Positions 1 through 6,615 of a stretch of DNA of 9,166 nucleotides are shown piece after piece. Under the pieces are notes generated by a model. That model saw only the letters and a list, made by a program, of their open reading frames with translations. It searched no databases and was not told the origin of the DNA. A program made the translations under genes and the position numbers. The DNA is taken from positions 1 to 9,166 of the forward strand of contig JALOTR010000068.1 of assembly GCA_025457805.1 (NCBI GenBank), written 5' to 3'. This stretch comes from Akkermansiaceae bacterium (lineage in GTDB: Bacteria; Verrucomicrobiota; Verrucomicrobiia; Verrucomicrobiales; Akkermansiaceae). Numbering within the stretch: position 1 is the stretch's first letter; every line of letters starts with the position of its first letter.

Positions 1-14
1 GCCAGGGAATTTTC

Positions 15-160
15 AACCGCAGATGGACCCAGATTTACGCAGATGAAAGAGGGATGATGCCCGAACCATTGCGAAGGGAACCGAATCGTGCCCTGATCAT
101 GAGAATCACTCCGTGGTTTCATCCGTTTCCGCGTTCATCTGCGTTCATCCGCGGTTCATT
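15..160. repeat. Large imperfect dyad repeat built of ~10-nt units (RGATGAACGC type)
   Basis: The left arm (about 15-48) contains three decamers at 21-30, 31-40 and 41-50 related to AGATGAACGC. The right arm (about 117-160) contains the complement, with GCGTTCATCT at 131-140, GCGTTCATCC at 141-150 and GCGGTTCATT at 151-160. Read as reverse complement, the right arm matches the left arm from AACCGC to GATGAAA, with mismatches and about six extra bases. The middle 68 nt are not part of the repeat. Sequences of this kind are, from memory, common between genes in PVC and other environmental bacteria, but I know no established family name. It lies downstream of the GH105 gene and no coding function is supported. 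Confidence concerns the repeat structure, not a function. Confidence 0.75.
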
Positions 161-180
161 TGTTCTTTATCGGAGTCCGT

Positions 181-216
181 GATCCCTGGCTTGATCGCCG
201 TGAGGCAAGCGGGATC
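181..216 (-). terminator. Hairpin just after the GH105 stop, possible transcript end
   Basis: GATCCC (181-186) pairs with GGGATC (211-216), and GCTTG (189-193) pairs with CAAGC (206-210). This gives an 11-bp stem with a two-base bulge (187-188) and a 12-nt loop. It begins six bases beyond the stop codon of the minus-strand hydrolase gene. No T-tract follows on the minus strand, so it is not a classical intrinsic terminator. It may protect the 3' end or assist factor-dependent termination. The stem is seen directly; the role is inferred. Confidence 0.45.
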
Positions 217-221
217 TTTGC

Positions 222-1358
222 TCACTTGCCTTCCACGTAGCGCGTCATTTCCGCAGCGGCGAGAAGGAAGGCACCCACGCCGAAGTCGGCTGTGGAGCGG
301 GCGTCCACGAACTGGCCGGGACTGGCTTTTTCACCGATCGGCTGGATGTAACCGAGCCTGCCATCCTCCTGCAGCGCTTTTGTGGTGAGATATGCCCAAC
401 TCTTTTTGACCACTGGCTCGTAGGTCGCCTTGTCGAGCACGCCCTTTCGAAGTCCCCACAAGTAGCCGCGAGTGAAGAAGGACGTGCCGCTGGTTTCCGG
501 ACCGGGTGCATGTTCCCCATCTAACAGACTGCGCGTCCAATAACCCTCCGCATGCTGGCAGGCGGCGAGGCTTTTGGCCATGGCCTGATAGATGGATTGA
601 TAGTGGGCGCGATCCGGATGGCCTGCCGGGAGACTCTCGATGACCATCGGCAAAGCTGCAAACACCCAGCCATTGCCCCGCGCCCAGAAGTCTTTGCGAC
701 CATTCACGGATTTGTGTTTGGGAAACACATACTTCGCATCCCGGAAAAACAGCGCTGCCTCGGAGTCATACATCAGGTCACGGGCGTAGTCGAAGTAATC
801 GCGGAGTTTCTTCAGGTAATGCGGATCGCCGGTGAGTTGATGCATCTCCGTCATCACGGGCATGACCATGAACAAGCCATCCGCCCACCAGAGATAGTCG
901 TTGGGAGCGGTCGTGATCTGATAGCCCATCACCTCCGTCGCCCGGGCGATTTTCTGAGGTTGGGGATCCAGGCGATGCAGCGCGAAATACACTTGGAAAC
1001 AAGCCTGCCAATCGCCAAAGAGCACGAATTTGTCGCTCTCCCCATAACTGTAAATCCACTCTTCCTTCTTGTCGGACTTCGCGCCCTTCCATTGGTTTTT
1101 CTCCGACCACTTTTCGGAAAATTTCCGATAGGCGGATTCGCCGGTGACGGCATGGGCATCCATGTTGCCGATGTGATAGACGGCGCGGTTCCAGAATGCA
1201 TCGCCATGATTCGGGTGGGCCTTCTGCCAGTGGTCGTTCACTTGCCGGATCACGCGGATGACTTCCTCGCGCTGGGGCAAGGCCGGGGCTTCCTTGGCGC
1301 TGAGCATGGGAAAGCTGGCAAGGACGAGAATGGAGAGGAGGGAAAAAGAACGGGCCAT
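222..1358 (-). CDS. Secreted GH88/GH105 unsaturated glycuronyl (rhamnogalacturonyl) hydrolase
   Basis: A 378-residue exported enzyme of the GH88/GH105 fold ((alpha/alpha)6 barrel, YteR-like). Family members remove the delta-4,5-unsaturated uronic acid that polysaccharide lyases leave at the non-reducing end of pectin- or ulvan-type oligosaccharides, by hydrating the double bond. Visible signals are a Sec signal peptide (residues 1-21, cleavage near LSA/KEA), FGDWQ with D116, WWADGLFM with D160 as the likely counterpart of the YteR catalytic Asp143, the hallmark WARGNGW (225-231), and ETSGTSFF (288-295). The length is normal for the family. The reading frame stays open to 1631, but the ATG at 1358 is chosen because it places the signal peptide at the N-terminus. 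No Shine-Dalgarno sequence precedes it; instead a tandem 20-nt duplication abuts the start. The exact substrate cannot be read from sequence, and no lyase or transporter for sugars is adjacent. The family call is firm; the subfamily (GH105 rather than GH88) is likely. Confidence 0.9.
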   Translation of the reverse strand: MARSFSLLSILVLASFPMLSAKEAPALPQREEVIRVIRQVNDHWQKAHPNHGDAFWNRAVYHIGNMDAHAVTGESAYRKFSEKWSEKNQWKGAKSDKKEEWIYSYGESDKFVLFGDWQACFQVYFALHRLDPQPQKIARATEVMGYQITTAPNDYLWWADGLFMVMPVMTEMHQLTGDPHYLKKLRDYFDYARDLMYDSEAALFFRDAKYVFPKHKSVNGRKDFWARGNGWVFAALPMVIESLPAGHPDRAHYQSIYQAMAKSLAACQHAEGYWTRSLLDGEHAPGPETSGTSFFTRGYLWGLRKGVLDKATYEPVVKKSWAYLTTKALQEDGRLGYIQPIGEKASPGQFVDARSTADFGVGAFLLAAAEMTRYVEGK

Positions 1359-1360
1359 GA

Positions 1361-1399
1361 GAGGATCGGGTTTGGAGGAGAGGATCGGGTTTTGGAGGA
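1361..1399. repeat. Tandem 20-nt duplication in the GH105 5' leader
   Basis: GAGGATCGGGTTTGGAGGA (1361-1379) is followed directly by GAGGATCGGGTTTTGGAGGA (1380-1399); the copies differ only by one T. On the coding strand of the minus-strand hydrolase this puts two pyrimidine-rich copies of TCCTCCAAA(A)CCCGATCCTC ending two bases before the ATG. It may be a recent slippage duplication or a doubled binding site. The rest of the 175-bp divergent region (1359-1533) shows no promoter I would call with confidence on either strand. Confidence 0.8.
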
Positions 1400-1533
1400 A
1401 GGTGAATTTGGCGGCGCAGGCTGCGAGCTGGGTGCGGCGATTTCGAGCAAAATTCCATACAGCGGGCGCATGGCAATTTCTAACATCCTGAAAACCGCTC
1501 GCCGCCGCCATCGATTCATGACAAACTGCCGCC

Positions 1534-2151
1534 ATGAATTTCCCGTCCCTCGCCGCAAGTGCCGCCAGAAGAACCCCGCAAGGGAGGGGTTTCCGCAGCG
1601 TGATTTGTGCGCTTGGCTGTGCGGCGGCCATGCTGCCGGGGGCGCTTTCCGCCCAGTTGCTGCCGCCGAATGGTTTCTACAAACCCACCGAACTCGATGC
1701 CACGGTCCGGGCGGCGGGAAAAACCTACCAACTCCCGCTCGGTGCCCTCCGCCGCGCCCTGCTCAAACGCGGCGTGGTCCCCATCATCGATCGCCGCATG
1801 CCCATCCAGCGCGACAAGTGGGGCCGGGTTCTGCAAGACTTCGGTTTCCTCGGCATCCGCGGGGATACGCTGGTGAACGGCCCCTCCGAGCTGTTTTTCA
1901 AGAAAACGCCCGGCGGCTACAGCGGCCAGACCAATGTGCCGTTGGTCGTGAAGATGAAGGGCCGCTACAAATGGCTGCCCGTCACGATGTATCTGAACAC
2001 CCGCCTGGACAGCCGGATCGAAGGGGATCGCTTCATCATGCATGCTCCGGTCCGCATCACGGTGATCGGCATTACCCTCAAGGGCCATATCCATCTGGAA
2101 GCCAAGCGACTGGAGCCGCCCTATGATTTCCTCCTCCCGACCGGGATGTGA
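1534..2151 (+). CDS. Exported protein of unknown function (205 aa)
   Basis: I do not recognise this family. The 205-residue product starts with a basic N-region (two Arg near residue 12, more at 18-21), then a hydrophobic core (about 22-39) ending in GALSA/QLL, so a Sec signal peptide cleaved after residue 40 is likely. The mature part of about 165 residues is basic and has no cysteine. From about residue 135 it alternates hydrophobic and polar residues, suggesting beta strands (for example PLVVKMKGRYKWLPVTMYL, then ITVIGITLKGHIHLEA). No lipobox or membrane anchor is seen. The ATG at 1534 is the only start giving a complete signal peptide; it has no Shine-Dalgarno sequence. It is divergent from the GH105 gene and lies 283 bp before the large RCC1 gene, so links to either are possible but unsupported. 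That it is a real gene is likely from the signal peptide and codon-like pattern. Confidence 0.75.
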   Translation: MNFPSLAASAARRTPQGRGFRSVICALGCAAAMLPGALSAQLLPPNGFYKPTELDATVRAAGKTYQLPLGALRRALLKRGVVPIIDRRMPIQRDKWGRVLQDFGFLGIRGDTLVNGPSELFFKKTPGGYSGQTNVPLVVKMKGRYKWLPVTMYLNTRLDSRIEGDRFIMHAPVRITVIGITLKGHIHLEAKRLEPPYDFLLPTGM

Positions 2152-2345
2152 CAGGGCAGGCAAACTTGGGAAATCGCGGAAAACGTAACTTTTTTCGGCT
2201 TGCCCTAACGAAATCGTAGGGAGAGTGTGCAGGCGTCGTTCCTGTTTTCGTCTCCCTCCTGCTGATTTTTTGGGCCCCGATCATTCATTTGAGCGTGGCT
2301 TACCCTTCGGAGTTTCTCATGGTTTCGCTGTTTTGCCATTACGTG

Positions 2346-2362
2346 TTGGCGTAGGGGCTGCT
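2346..2362 (+). promoter_or_regulatory. Candidate sigma-54 (-24/-12) promoter for the RCC1 gene
   Basis: TTGGCGTAGGGGCTGCT has GG at 2348-2349 and GC at 2360-2361 separated by exactly ten bases, with the TTGGC and TGCT context of the sigma-54 consensus (YTGGCACG-N4-TTGCW; 9 of 13 defined positions agree, with ACG and the first T of TTGC mismatched). Transcription would begin near 2373, giving a leader of about 62 nt. GG-N10-GC alone occurs often by chance in GC-rich DNA, so this is a candidate only. No sigma-70 promoter in the 2152-2434 gap was convincing, and the remainder of that gap shows no gene. Confidence 0.35.
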
Positions 2363-2397
2363 TCAGCGGACTTTTGAAACACAGATCCCCCTCCATC

Positions 2398-2419
2398 ATC
2401 CCCGCCTGAAAACGGGGAT
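2398..2419 (+). promoter_or_regulatory. 7-bp hairpin in the leader of the RCC1 gene
   Basis: ATCCCCG (2398-2404) and CGGGGAT (2413-2419) are perfect inverted copies around an 8-nt loop (CCTGAAAA). The hairpin ends 15 nt before the TTG start. The GGGGA strand can also pair with TCCCC at 2386-2390 or 2420-2424, so alternative folds exist. It could influence initiation at the weak TTG codon or stabilise the 5' end; this role is inferred. Confidence 0.4.
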
Positions 2420-2434
2420 TCCCCCTCGCCCCCC

Positions 2435-5400
2435 TTGAGACTTCTTCGCAAGTGTCTGATTTGCTGCCACGCCGTTCTTTGGATCGGTGCAGGAATGATT
2501 GGGCTCGCGGGCCGGGCTTTGGCGGCTCCACCGACGAATATCACGCTGAGTCCGGCGGTCGGTTATGAATGGTGCCCGCCACTCACTCCGGTGGGGACTT
2601 TCACCACCACCGATCCGGATGAAGGCGATACCCATACCTATACCTTGGTGGGCGGAGCGGGCAGCACCCACAACTTCGGCGTTCTGATTTCCGGCAATCA
2701 ACTGCTCATGCGCTATGGATTCGAGCGCGATTTCGAAGTCTGGGGGACCATTTTGTTGTTCTGCCGGGTGCGGGCGACGGACTCCACGGGAACTTGGGTG
2801 GAGCGGCAATTGGTGGTCACTATGATCGATGACCGGGAGGAAGACTTCGATGCCGACGGTCTCACTGAGGCTCAGGAAGAGGACATCCATGGCACCAGCG
2901 ACCTCATTTTTGATACCGATGGCGACGGGGTGGGGGACGGCGCGGAAATTGCCGGAGGAACTTCGCCCACCAACCCGACCCAATGGCCCGCAACCGCCAT
3001 CATCGGTTGGGGTGACGCCAGCCTGAATGCCCGTGCCGCGCCGGTGGGTGCGGGATTCATCGGGCTTGCGACCGGCCAAAATCACAGTCTCACGCTCAAG
3101 TCCGATGGCAACGTGCTCGCATGGGGAGGCTTGGGATCATTCGGTCAAACCACCGTGCCGGCAGGGCTGGAAGACGTCGCCGCGGTGTCGGCAGGTGGGG
3201 ATTTCTGGCAACCGGATACCGCCCACAGCCTGGCCCTCAAGCGCGACGGAACCGTAGAGTCCTGGGGTTGCTCCCATGACGGATTGCTGGTGCAGCCGGA
3301 AAATCTGGAGAACATCGTGGCCATTTCCGCCGGGCGGACGCATTGCCTCGCACTCAAACAGGATGGCACGGTGGTGGCGTGGGGCTACAACCCCCACGGG
3401 GAGGTCCAGCCGCCGGAGGGACTCACCGATGTGGTGGCGATTTCCGCGGGGGGCTTCCACAGCCTTGCCCTCAAGCGGGATGGCACAGTGGTGACCTGGG
3501 GCGGGCGCTTTCTCGGTGGCGAAGACCAACATTGGGTCTCGGCAAGCACCCCCGTGGGGCTGACGGATGTGGTGTCGATCGCCGCAGGGCGCTTCCACAG
3601 CCTCGCTTTGAAAAAGGACGGCACCGTCGCGGCGTGGGGATACAATCTCAATGGCCAGATCAACGTGCCCGCAGGCCTCAGCGGCGTCGTGGCGGTGGCC
3701 GCGGGTGGATTCCACAGCATGGCTCTCAAAAGCGACGGCACCGTGGTGAGTTGGGGCTCGAACTCAAATGGCCAGTCCCAGCCACCGCCTTCTGCGCAAG
3801 GGGTGAAATTGATCTCTGCCGGCATTCTCCACAGCCTGGCGGTCGCACAAGGCGCGGACTATCCGATGGTGACGAGCCCGTCGCAAATTGTCTCCAGCCC
3901 GGGCGTGGCGGTGAATCACCCGGTGACGGTGACCGCCGGGGTGCTGCCGGAAACCACCGGCGCGTTTTCCGCTCATGGCCTGCCGCCGGATCTGAGCATC
4001 GATCCGGACACGGGCGTCATCAGCGGCACTTTCACGGCCGCCTACCGCGGCACTGCCATCATCCGGGTGGTCACGGATCAGGGCGTGCTCACCCAGAATG
4101 CCGGGATCGTGATTTCCGAAGGCAGCGCGCCGACATCGATTTCCCTGAGCGCCGCCACCGTGGCGGAAAACAGCCCCGCGGGATTCCTGGTGGCGACGAT
4201 AAGCGTTAGCGATCCCGACCCGGGCGATAGCCATAGCTTCGAGTGGGTCGATGGCCCTGGCGGCGCGGACAACGGGGCGTTCCGGATTTCTGGAAACGAG
4301 CTGCTTGTGGACCAAAAACTCGCGCGCGACTTCGAGGATACTCCCTCACCGTTTTTGATCCGTCTGAGAGCGCGGGATGCCTCGCTGAACTACGTGGAGC
4401 AGGACTTTGTGATCGATTTCACCGATGATCGCACCGAGGACGCGGATGGCGACGGACTGGGCGAACAGGCGGAAGAGGACTTTTTCATCACCTCGGATCT
4501 GATTTACGATACGGACGGCGATGGCTTCGGCGATGGTTTCGAAGTGGCGATGGGTGGCTTGGCCGACGATCCGATGGTTTCTCCTCCCGATCCTATGGTT
4601 CTGGTTTGGGGAAACACCACGAACGGCCAACTCGACTTCCCGGGTGACTTGGAGAACGCCATTTCCGTCTCGGCAGGCTACACACATTGCCTCGCGGTGA
4701 TGGGCAACCGCCGGGTGACAGCTTGGGGCACCAACCAATACGGCGAGGCGACGGTGCCGGAGAACCTGGAAAATGTCATCGCTGCCGATGCCGGGCATTT
4801 TCACAGCGTGGCATTGCTCGCCGATGGCACGGTGGTGGCGTGGGGAAACAACACCGCGCTGCAGACCGATGTGCCCGTCGGTCTGGCGAGTGTGGTGGCG
4901 ATCTCGGCAGGTGGCTTTCACACCTTGGCCTTGAAGGCGGATGGGACGGTAGTGGCCTGGGGAGATAATACCGAGGGTCAATGCACGGTGCCCGCAGGCC
5001 TCGCCGGAGTGGTTGCCGTTTCGGCCGGGGGCTATCACAGCCTCGCCTTGAAAAGCGACGGAACGGTCGTCGCATGGGGCTCGAACTGGCAGGGCATCAT
5101 CACCCTGCCAGCCGGCCTCTCCGGCGTGGTGGGAATTTCCGCCGGGGGCTATCACAGCCTGGCCCGCAAACACGATGGCACCGTGGTGGCATGGGGCTCC
5201 AATGACCATGGGCAATGCAATGTGCCGGATGGCCTCGCCGGAGTGGTGAATTTCTCCGCAGGTTACCTCCACAGCGTGGCAGTCAAAGCGGATGGCACTC
5301 TGGTCACCTGGGGCTCCAATGGCGAAGGTCAATCCGTGATCCCCTACGAGGCCGCAAACATCCGCTCTCTGGATGCAGGCTCTTCCTTCAACATCGCGGT

Positions 5401-6433
5401 GAGGCAGGGCAGTGGATATCCCGCAATCGGTGGTCCGGCGGTGGTCAAGGGCTGGCCCGGGGAAAACTTGAGCCAATCGCTCGCGCTCACCAACGCGCTC
5501 GCCTCGTCTTACAGCGCGATGGGCTTGCCGGACGGTCTGTCGATTGATCCGGCGAGCGGGCTGGTCACCGGCGCCATTGTCGCGGGCCAACGCCGGGCAG
5601 TCCGGGTTTCCGCCGATGCCGCATCGGGAGTTTTTGCCAGCGTGGTGTGGTTCAATACCGCCGATGGAGTCGCCCCCACAAGCATCGCCCTGAGCGGTGC
5701 CAGCATCGTGGAAAATAGCCCGGTCGACACCGTGGTCGGCACACTCAGTGCCGTGGATCCCAATGTGGGGGATTCGTGCACTGTGGACCTCACCTACGTG
5801 CCAGAGGGTCCGGACAGTTTCCGCTTCAAGGTGGTGAATGGACAACTCATGACTCGCTATCCGCTGGCGGTGGATTTCGACACAGGAGCCACCCAACTCA
5901 CCATCCGCGCCGTGGCAGTGGACACGGCGGGAAATCGCTTCGAGCAAAACCTCGCGGTGCAGGTCATCGATGATCGCACGGAAGACGCCGACGGCGACGG
6001 GGTGCCGGAATGGGAGGAGGAGGATGTGTTTGGATCGAGCGATGCGGTTTTCACGAATTTTGCGACTTTCGATTCGGATCAGGATGGCGTGCCGGGGATG
6101 ATCGAACACGCCTTCAATCTCAATCCGACATCCTCAGGTCCACCCCTGCGGCTCGTCATGGGAGCGGGATCGACCGTAGGTTTGCCGGCCACCGCTCTCG
6201 TCACCACCGTGCCGGGAACACGACGGCTGAGAATTGAATACATCCGCCGCGTGGGGGCTGGGCTCACCTACGTGCCGCAGTTCAGCTCCACCATCACGGG
6301 CACCTGGCAAACCGCCACGAATCCCATCACAGTCACCCCCATCGCGCCGGGTTGGGAACGCTGCGTGGTGGACGACTCGCAGACGACCAGCGCAGCCTTC
6401 AAACGCTTCGCCCGCGTGGCCGTGAGTTGGTAG
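2435..6433 (+). CDS. Giant exported modular protein: cadherin-like, acidic Ca-binding-like, two seven-bladed RCC1 propellers, Ig domains
   Basis: A 1332-residue secreted or cell-surface protein, probably for binding; no catalytic domain is seen. Order: signal peptide 1-30 or 31 (RLLRK N-region, cleavage near ALA/APP); cadherin-like 33-130; acidic TSP3/EF-type stretch 131-172 (DTDGDGVGD); RCC1 block 187-472; He_PIG-like Ig 476-562; cadherin-like 566-662 (ENSPAG, RDFED); acidic 663-704; RCC1 block 721-990; Ig 995-1078; cadherin-like 1081-1177; acidic 1178-1223 (DADGDG, DSDQDG); C-terminal beta domain 1224-1332 of a type frequent in verrucomicrobial exported proteins. RCC1 blades show [20 protein letters not shown]. 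There is no C-terminal PEP-CTERM, LPxTG or transmembrane helix, so surface anchoring is unexplained. The TTG at 2435 is chosen because no ATG or GTG lies in frame after the stop at 2375 and it starts the signal peptide exactly; the next ATG (residue 21) would cut the signal in half. There is no Shine-Dalgarno sequence. Ligand and biological role are unknown. Confidence 0.9.
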   Translation: MRLLRKCLICCHAVLWIGAGMIGLAGRALAAPPTNITLSPAVGYEWCPPLTPVGTFTTTDPDEGDTHTYTLVGGAGSTHNFGVLISGNQLLMRYGFERDFEVWGTILLFCRVRATDSTGTWVERQLVVTMIDDREEDFDADGLTEAQEEDIHGTSDLIFDTDGDGVGDGAEIAGGTSPTNPTQWPATAIIGWGDASLNARAAPVGAGFIGLATGQNHSLTLKSDGNVLAWGGLGSFGQTTVPAGLEDVAAVSAGGDFWQPDTAHSLALKRDGTVESWGCSHDGLLVQPENLENIVAISAGRTHCLALKQDGTVVAWGYNPHGEVQPPEGLTDVVAISAGGFHSLALKRDGTVVTWGGRFLGGEDQHWVSASTPVGLTDVVSIAAGRFHSLALKKDGTVAAWGYNLNGQINVPAGLSGVVAVAAGGFHSMALKSDGTVVSWGSNSNGQSQPPPSAQGVKLISAGILHSLAVAQGADYPMVTSPSQIVSSPGVAVNHPVTVTAGVLPETTGAFSAHGLPPDLSIDPDTGVISGTFTAAYRGTAIIRVVTDQGVLTQNAGIVISEGSAPTSISLSAATVAENSPAGFLVATISVSDPDPGDSHSFEWVDGPGGADNGAFRISGNELLVDQKLARDFEDTPSPFLIRLRARDASLNYVEQDFVIDFTDDRTEDADGDGLGEQAEEDFFITSDLIYDTDGDGFGDGFEVAMGGLADDPMVSPPDPMVLVWGNTTNGQLDFPGDLENAISVSAGYTHCLAVMGNRRVTAWGTNQYGEATVPENLENVIAADAGHFHSVALLADGTVVAWGNNTALQTDVPVGLASVVAISAGGFHTLALKADGTVVAWGDNTEGQCTVPAGLAGVVAVSAGGYHSLALKSDGTVVAWGSNWQGIITLPAGLSGVVGISAGGYHSLARKHDGTVVAWGSNDHGQCNVPDGLAGVVNFSAGYLHSVAVKADGTLVTWGSNGEGQSVIPYEAANIRSLDAGSSFNIAVRQGSGYPAIGGPAVVKGWPGENLSQSLALTNALASSYSAMGLPDGLSIDPASGLVTGAIVAGQRRAVRVSADAASGVFASVVWFNTADGVAPTSIALSGASIVENSPVDTVVGTLSAVDPNVGDSCTVDLTYVPEGPDSFRFKVVNGQLMTRYPLAVDFDTGATQLTIRAVAVDTAGNRFEQNLAVQVIDDRTEDADGDGVPEWEEEDVFGSSDAVFTNFATFDSDQDGVPGMIEHAFNLNPTSSGPPLRLVMGAGSTVGLPATALVTTVPGTRRLRIEYIRRVGAGLTYVPQFSSTITGTWQTATNPITVTPIAPGWERCVVDDSQTTSAAFKRFARVAVSW
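2993..3850 (+). repeat. First RCC1 block: seven blades, 39-residue unit with two insertions
   Basis: The conserved blade histidines fall at residues 217, 264, 303, 342, 388, 427 and 466, so the spacings are 47, 39, 39, 46, 39 and 39. The base unit is 39 residues (117 nt). Eight extra residues (around DFWQPDT) sit between blades 1 and 2, and seven (around GGEDQHW) between blades 4 and 5. A leading AIIGWG strand (188-193) could close the ring with the last blade. Seven blades is the number in the classical RCC1 propeller, although those blades are longer (about 50-70 residues). Confidence 0.85.
4595..5404 (+). repeat. Second RCC1 block: seven blades with exact 39-residue period
   Basis: The blade histidine position falls at residues 751, 790, 829, 868, 907, 946 and 985 (Phe in the last), which is 39 residues every time. 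At DNA level neighbouring blades are close: the 20 nt at 5024-5043 recur at 5141-5160, 117 nt apart. A 23-nt stretch at 4823-4845 is identical to 3362-3384 in the first block. This points to recent blade duplication or gene conversion within the gene. Confidence 0.85.
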
Positions 6434-6456
6434 CGGTTTCCAATCAAATCGGGTGG

Positions 6457-6539
6457 TTTGAAACGCCAAGTCGCCAAGGTCGCCAAGCGAAACGACTGGA
6501 AGATAACCTTGGCGCCCTTGGCGTCTTGGCGTTTCCAAA
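6457..6539. repeat. Long-stem dyad repeat built of CGCCAAG units
   Basis: The left arm (6457-6487) and right arm (6508-6539) pair over about 30 bp with one bulged base and two mismatches, around a 20-nt loop. The left arm repeats CGCCAAG three times at 8-9 nt spacing; the right arm repeats the complement CTTGGCG three times. It starts 23 nt after the stop of the RCC1 gene. No T-tract follows, so a classical terminator is not supported, although the stem could stop or protect the transcript. I recall similar elements between genes in other PVC genomes but know no family name. The rest of the 182-bp gap (6434-6615) shows no convincing promoter or gene. Confidence 0.8.
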
Positions 6540-6615
6540 TTCATCGGCCCGTTGAGCAGATCCATCCGCTTCTTCGCTTTACCTCGCTGCCCGGGACCGC
6601 TATCTCCCCCTCGCG

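Noticed and set aside
15..160. CRISPR array
   Set aside because: The units are 10 nt, contiguous and inverted between arms; there are no spacers of uniform length and no cas genes.
1359..1631. N-terminal extension of the GH105 protein to 1631
   Set aside because: The extra 91 residues would bury the clear signal peptide inside the protein and run across the divergent gene's start and the tandem duplication.
552..2126. Plus-strand open frame of 524 codons
   Set aside because: It lies antisense to the GH105 gene and then overlaps the 205-codon exported gene in another frame. It has no signal or family motif and is composed of His/Arg/Gly-rich shadow sequence typical of GC-rich DNA.
4346..6109. 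Minus-strand open frame of 587 codons
   Set aside because: It is antisense to the second RCC1 block. Its apparent repeats (for example GAPCHH...) are just the complement of the 117-nt blade repeats, and the plus-strand protein is well supported.
6400..6433. PEP-CTERM sorting signal on the giant protein
   Set aside because: There is no PEP motif, hydrophobic helix or basic tail at the C-terminus.
6457..6539. Intrinsic terminator
   Set aside because: The stem is strong but no T-run follows on either strand, and the repeated CGCCAAG units mark it as an interspersed repeat element. A termination role is possible but not shown.
6436..6549. Target-site-like direct repeat (TTTCCAA...ATCGG) near the second dyad repeat
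   Set aside because: The two copies match at about 12 of 16 positions, and the right copy overlaps the repeat arm itself, so it does not flank the element as a target duplication would.
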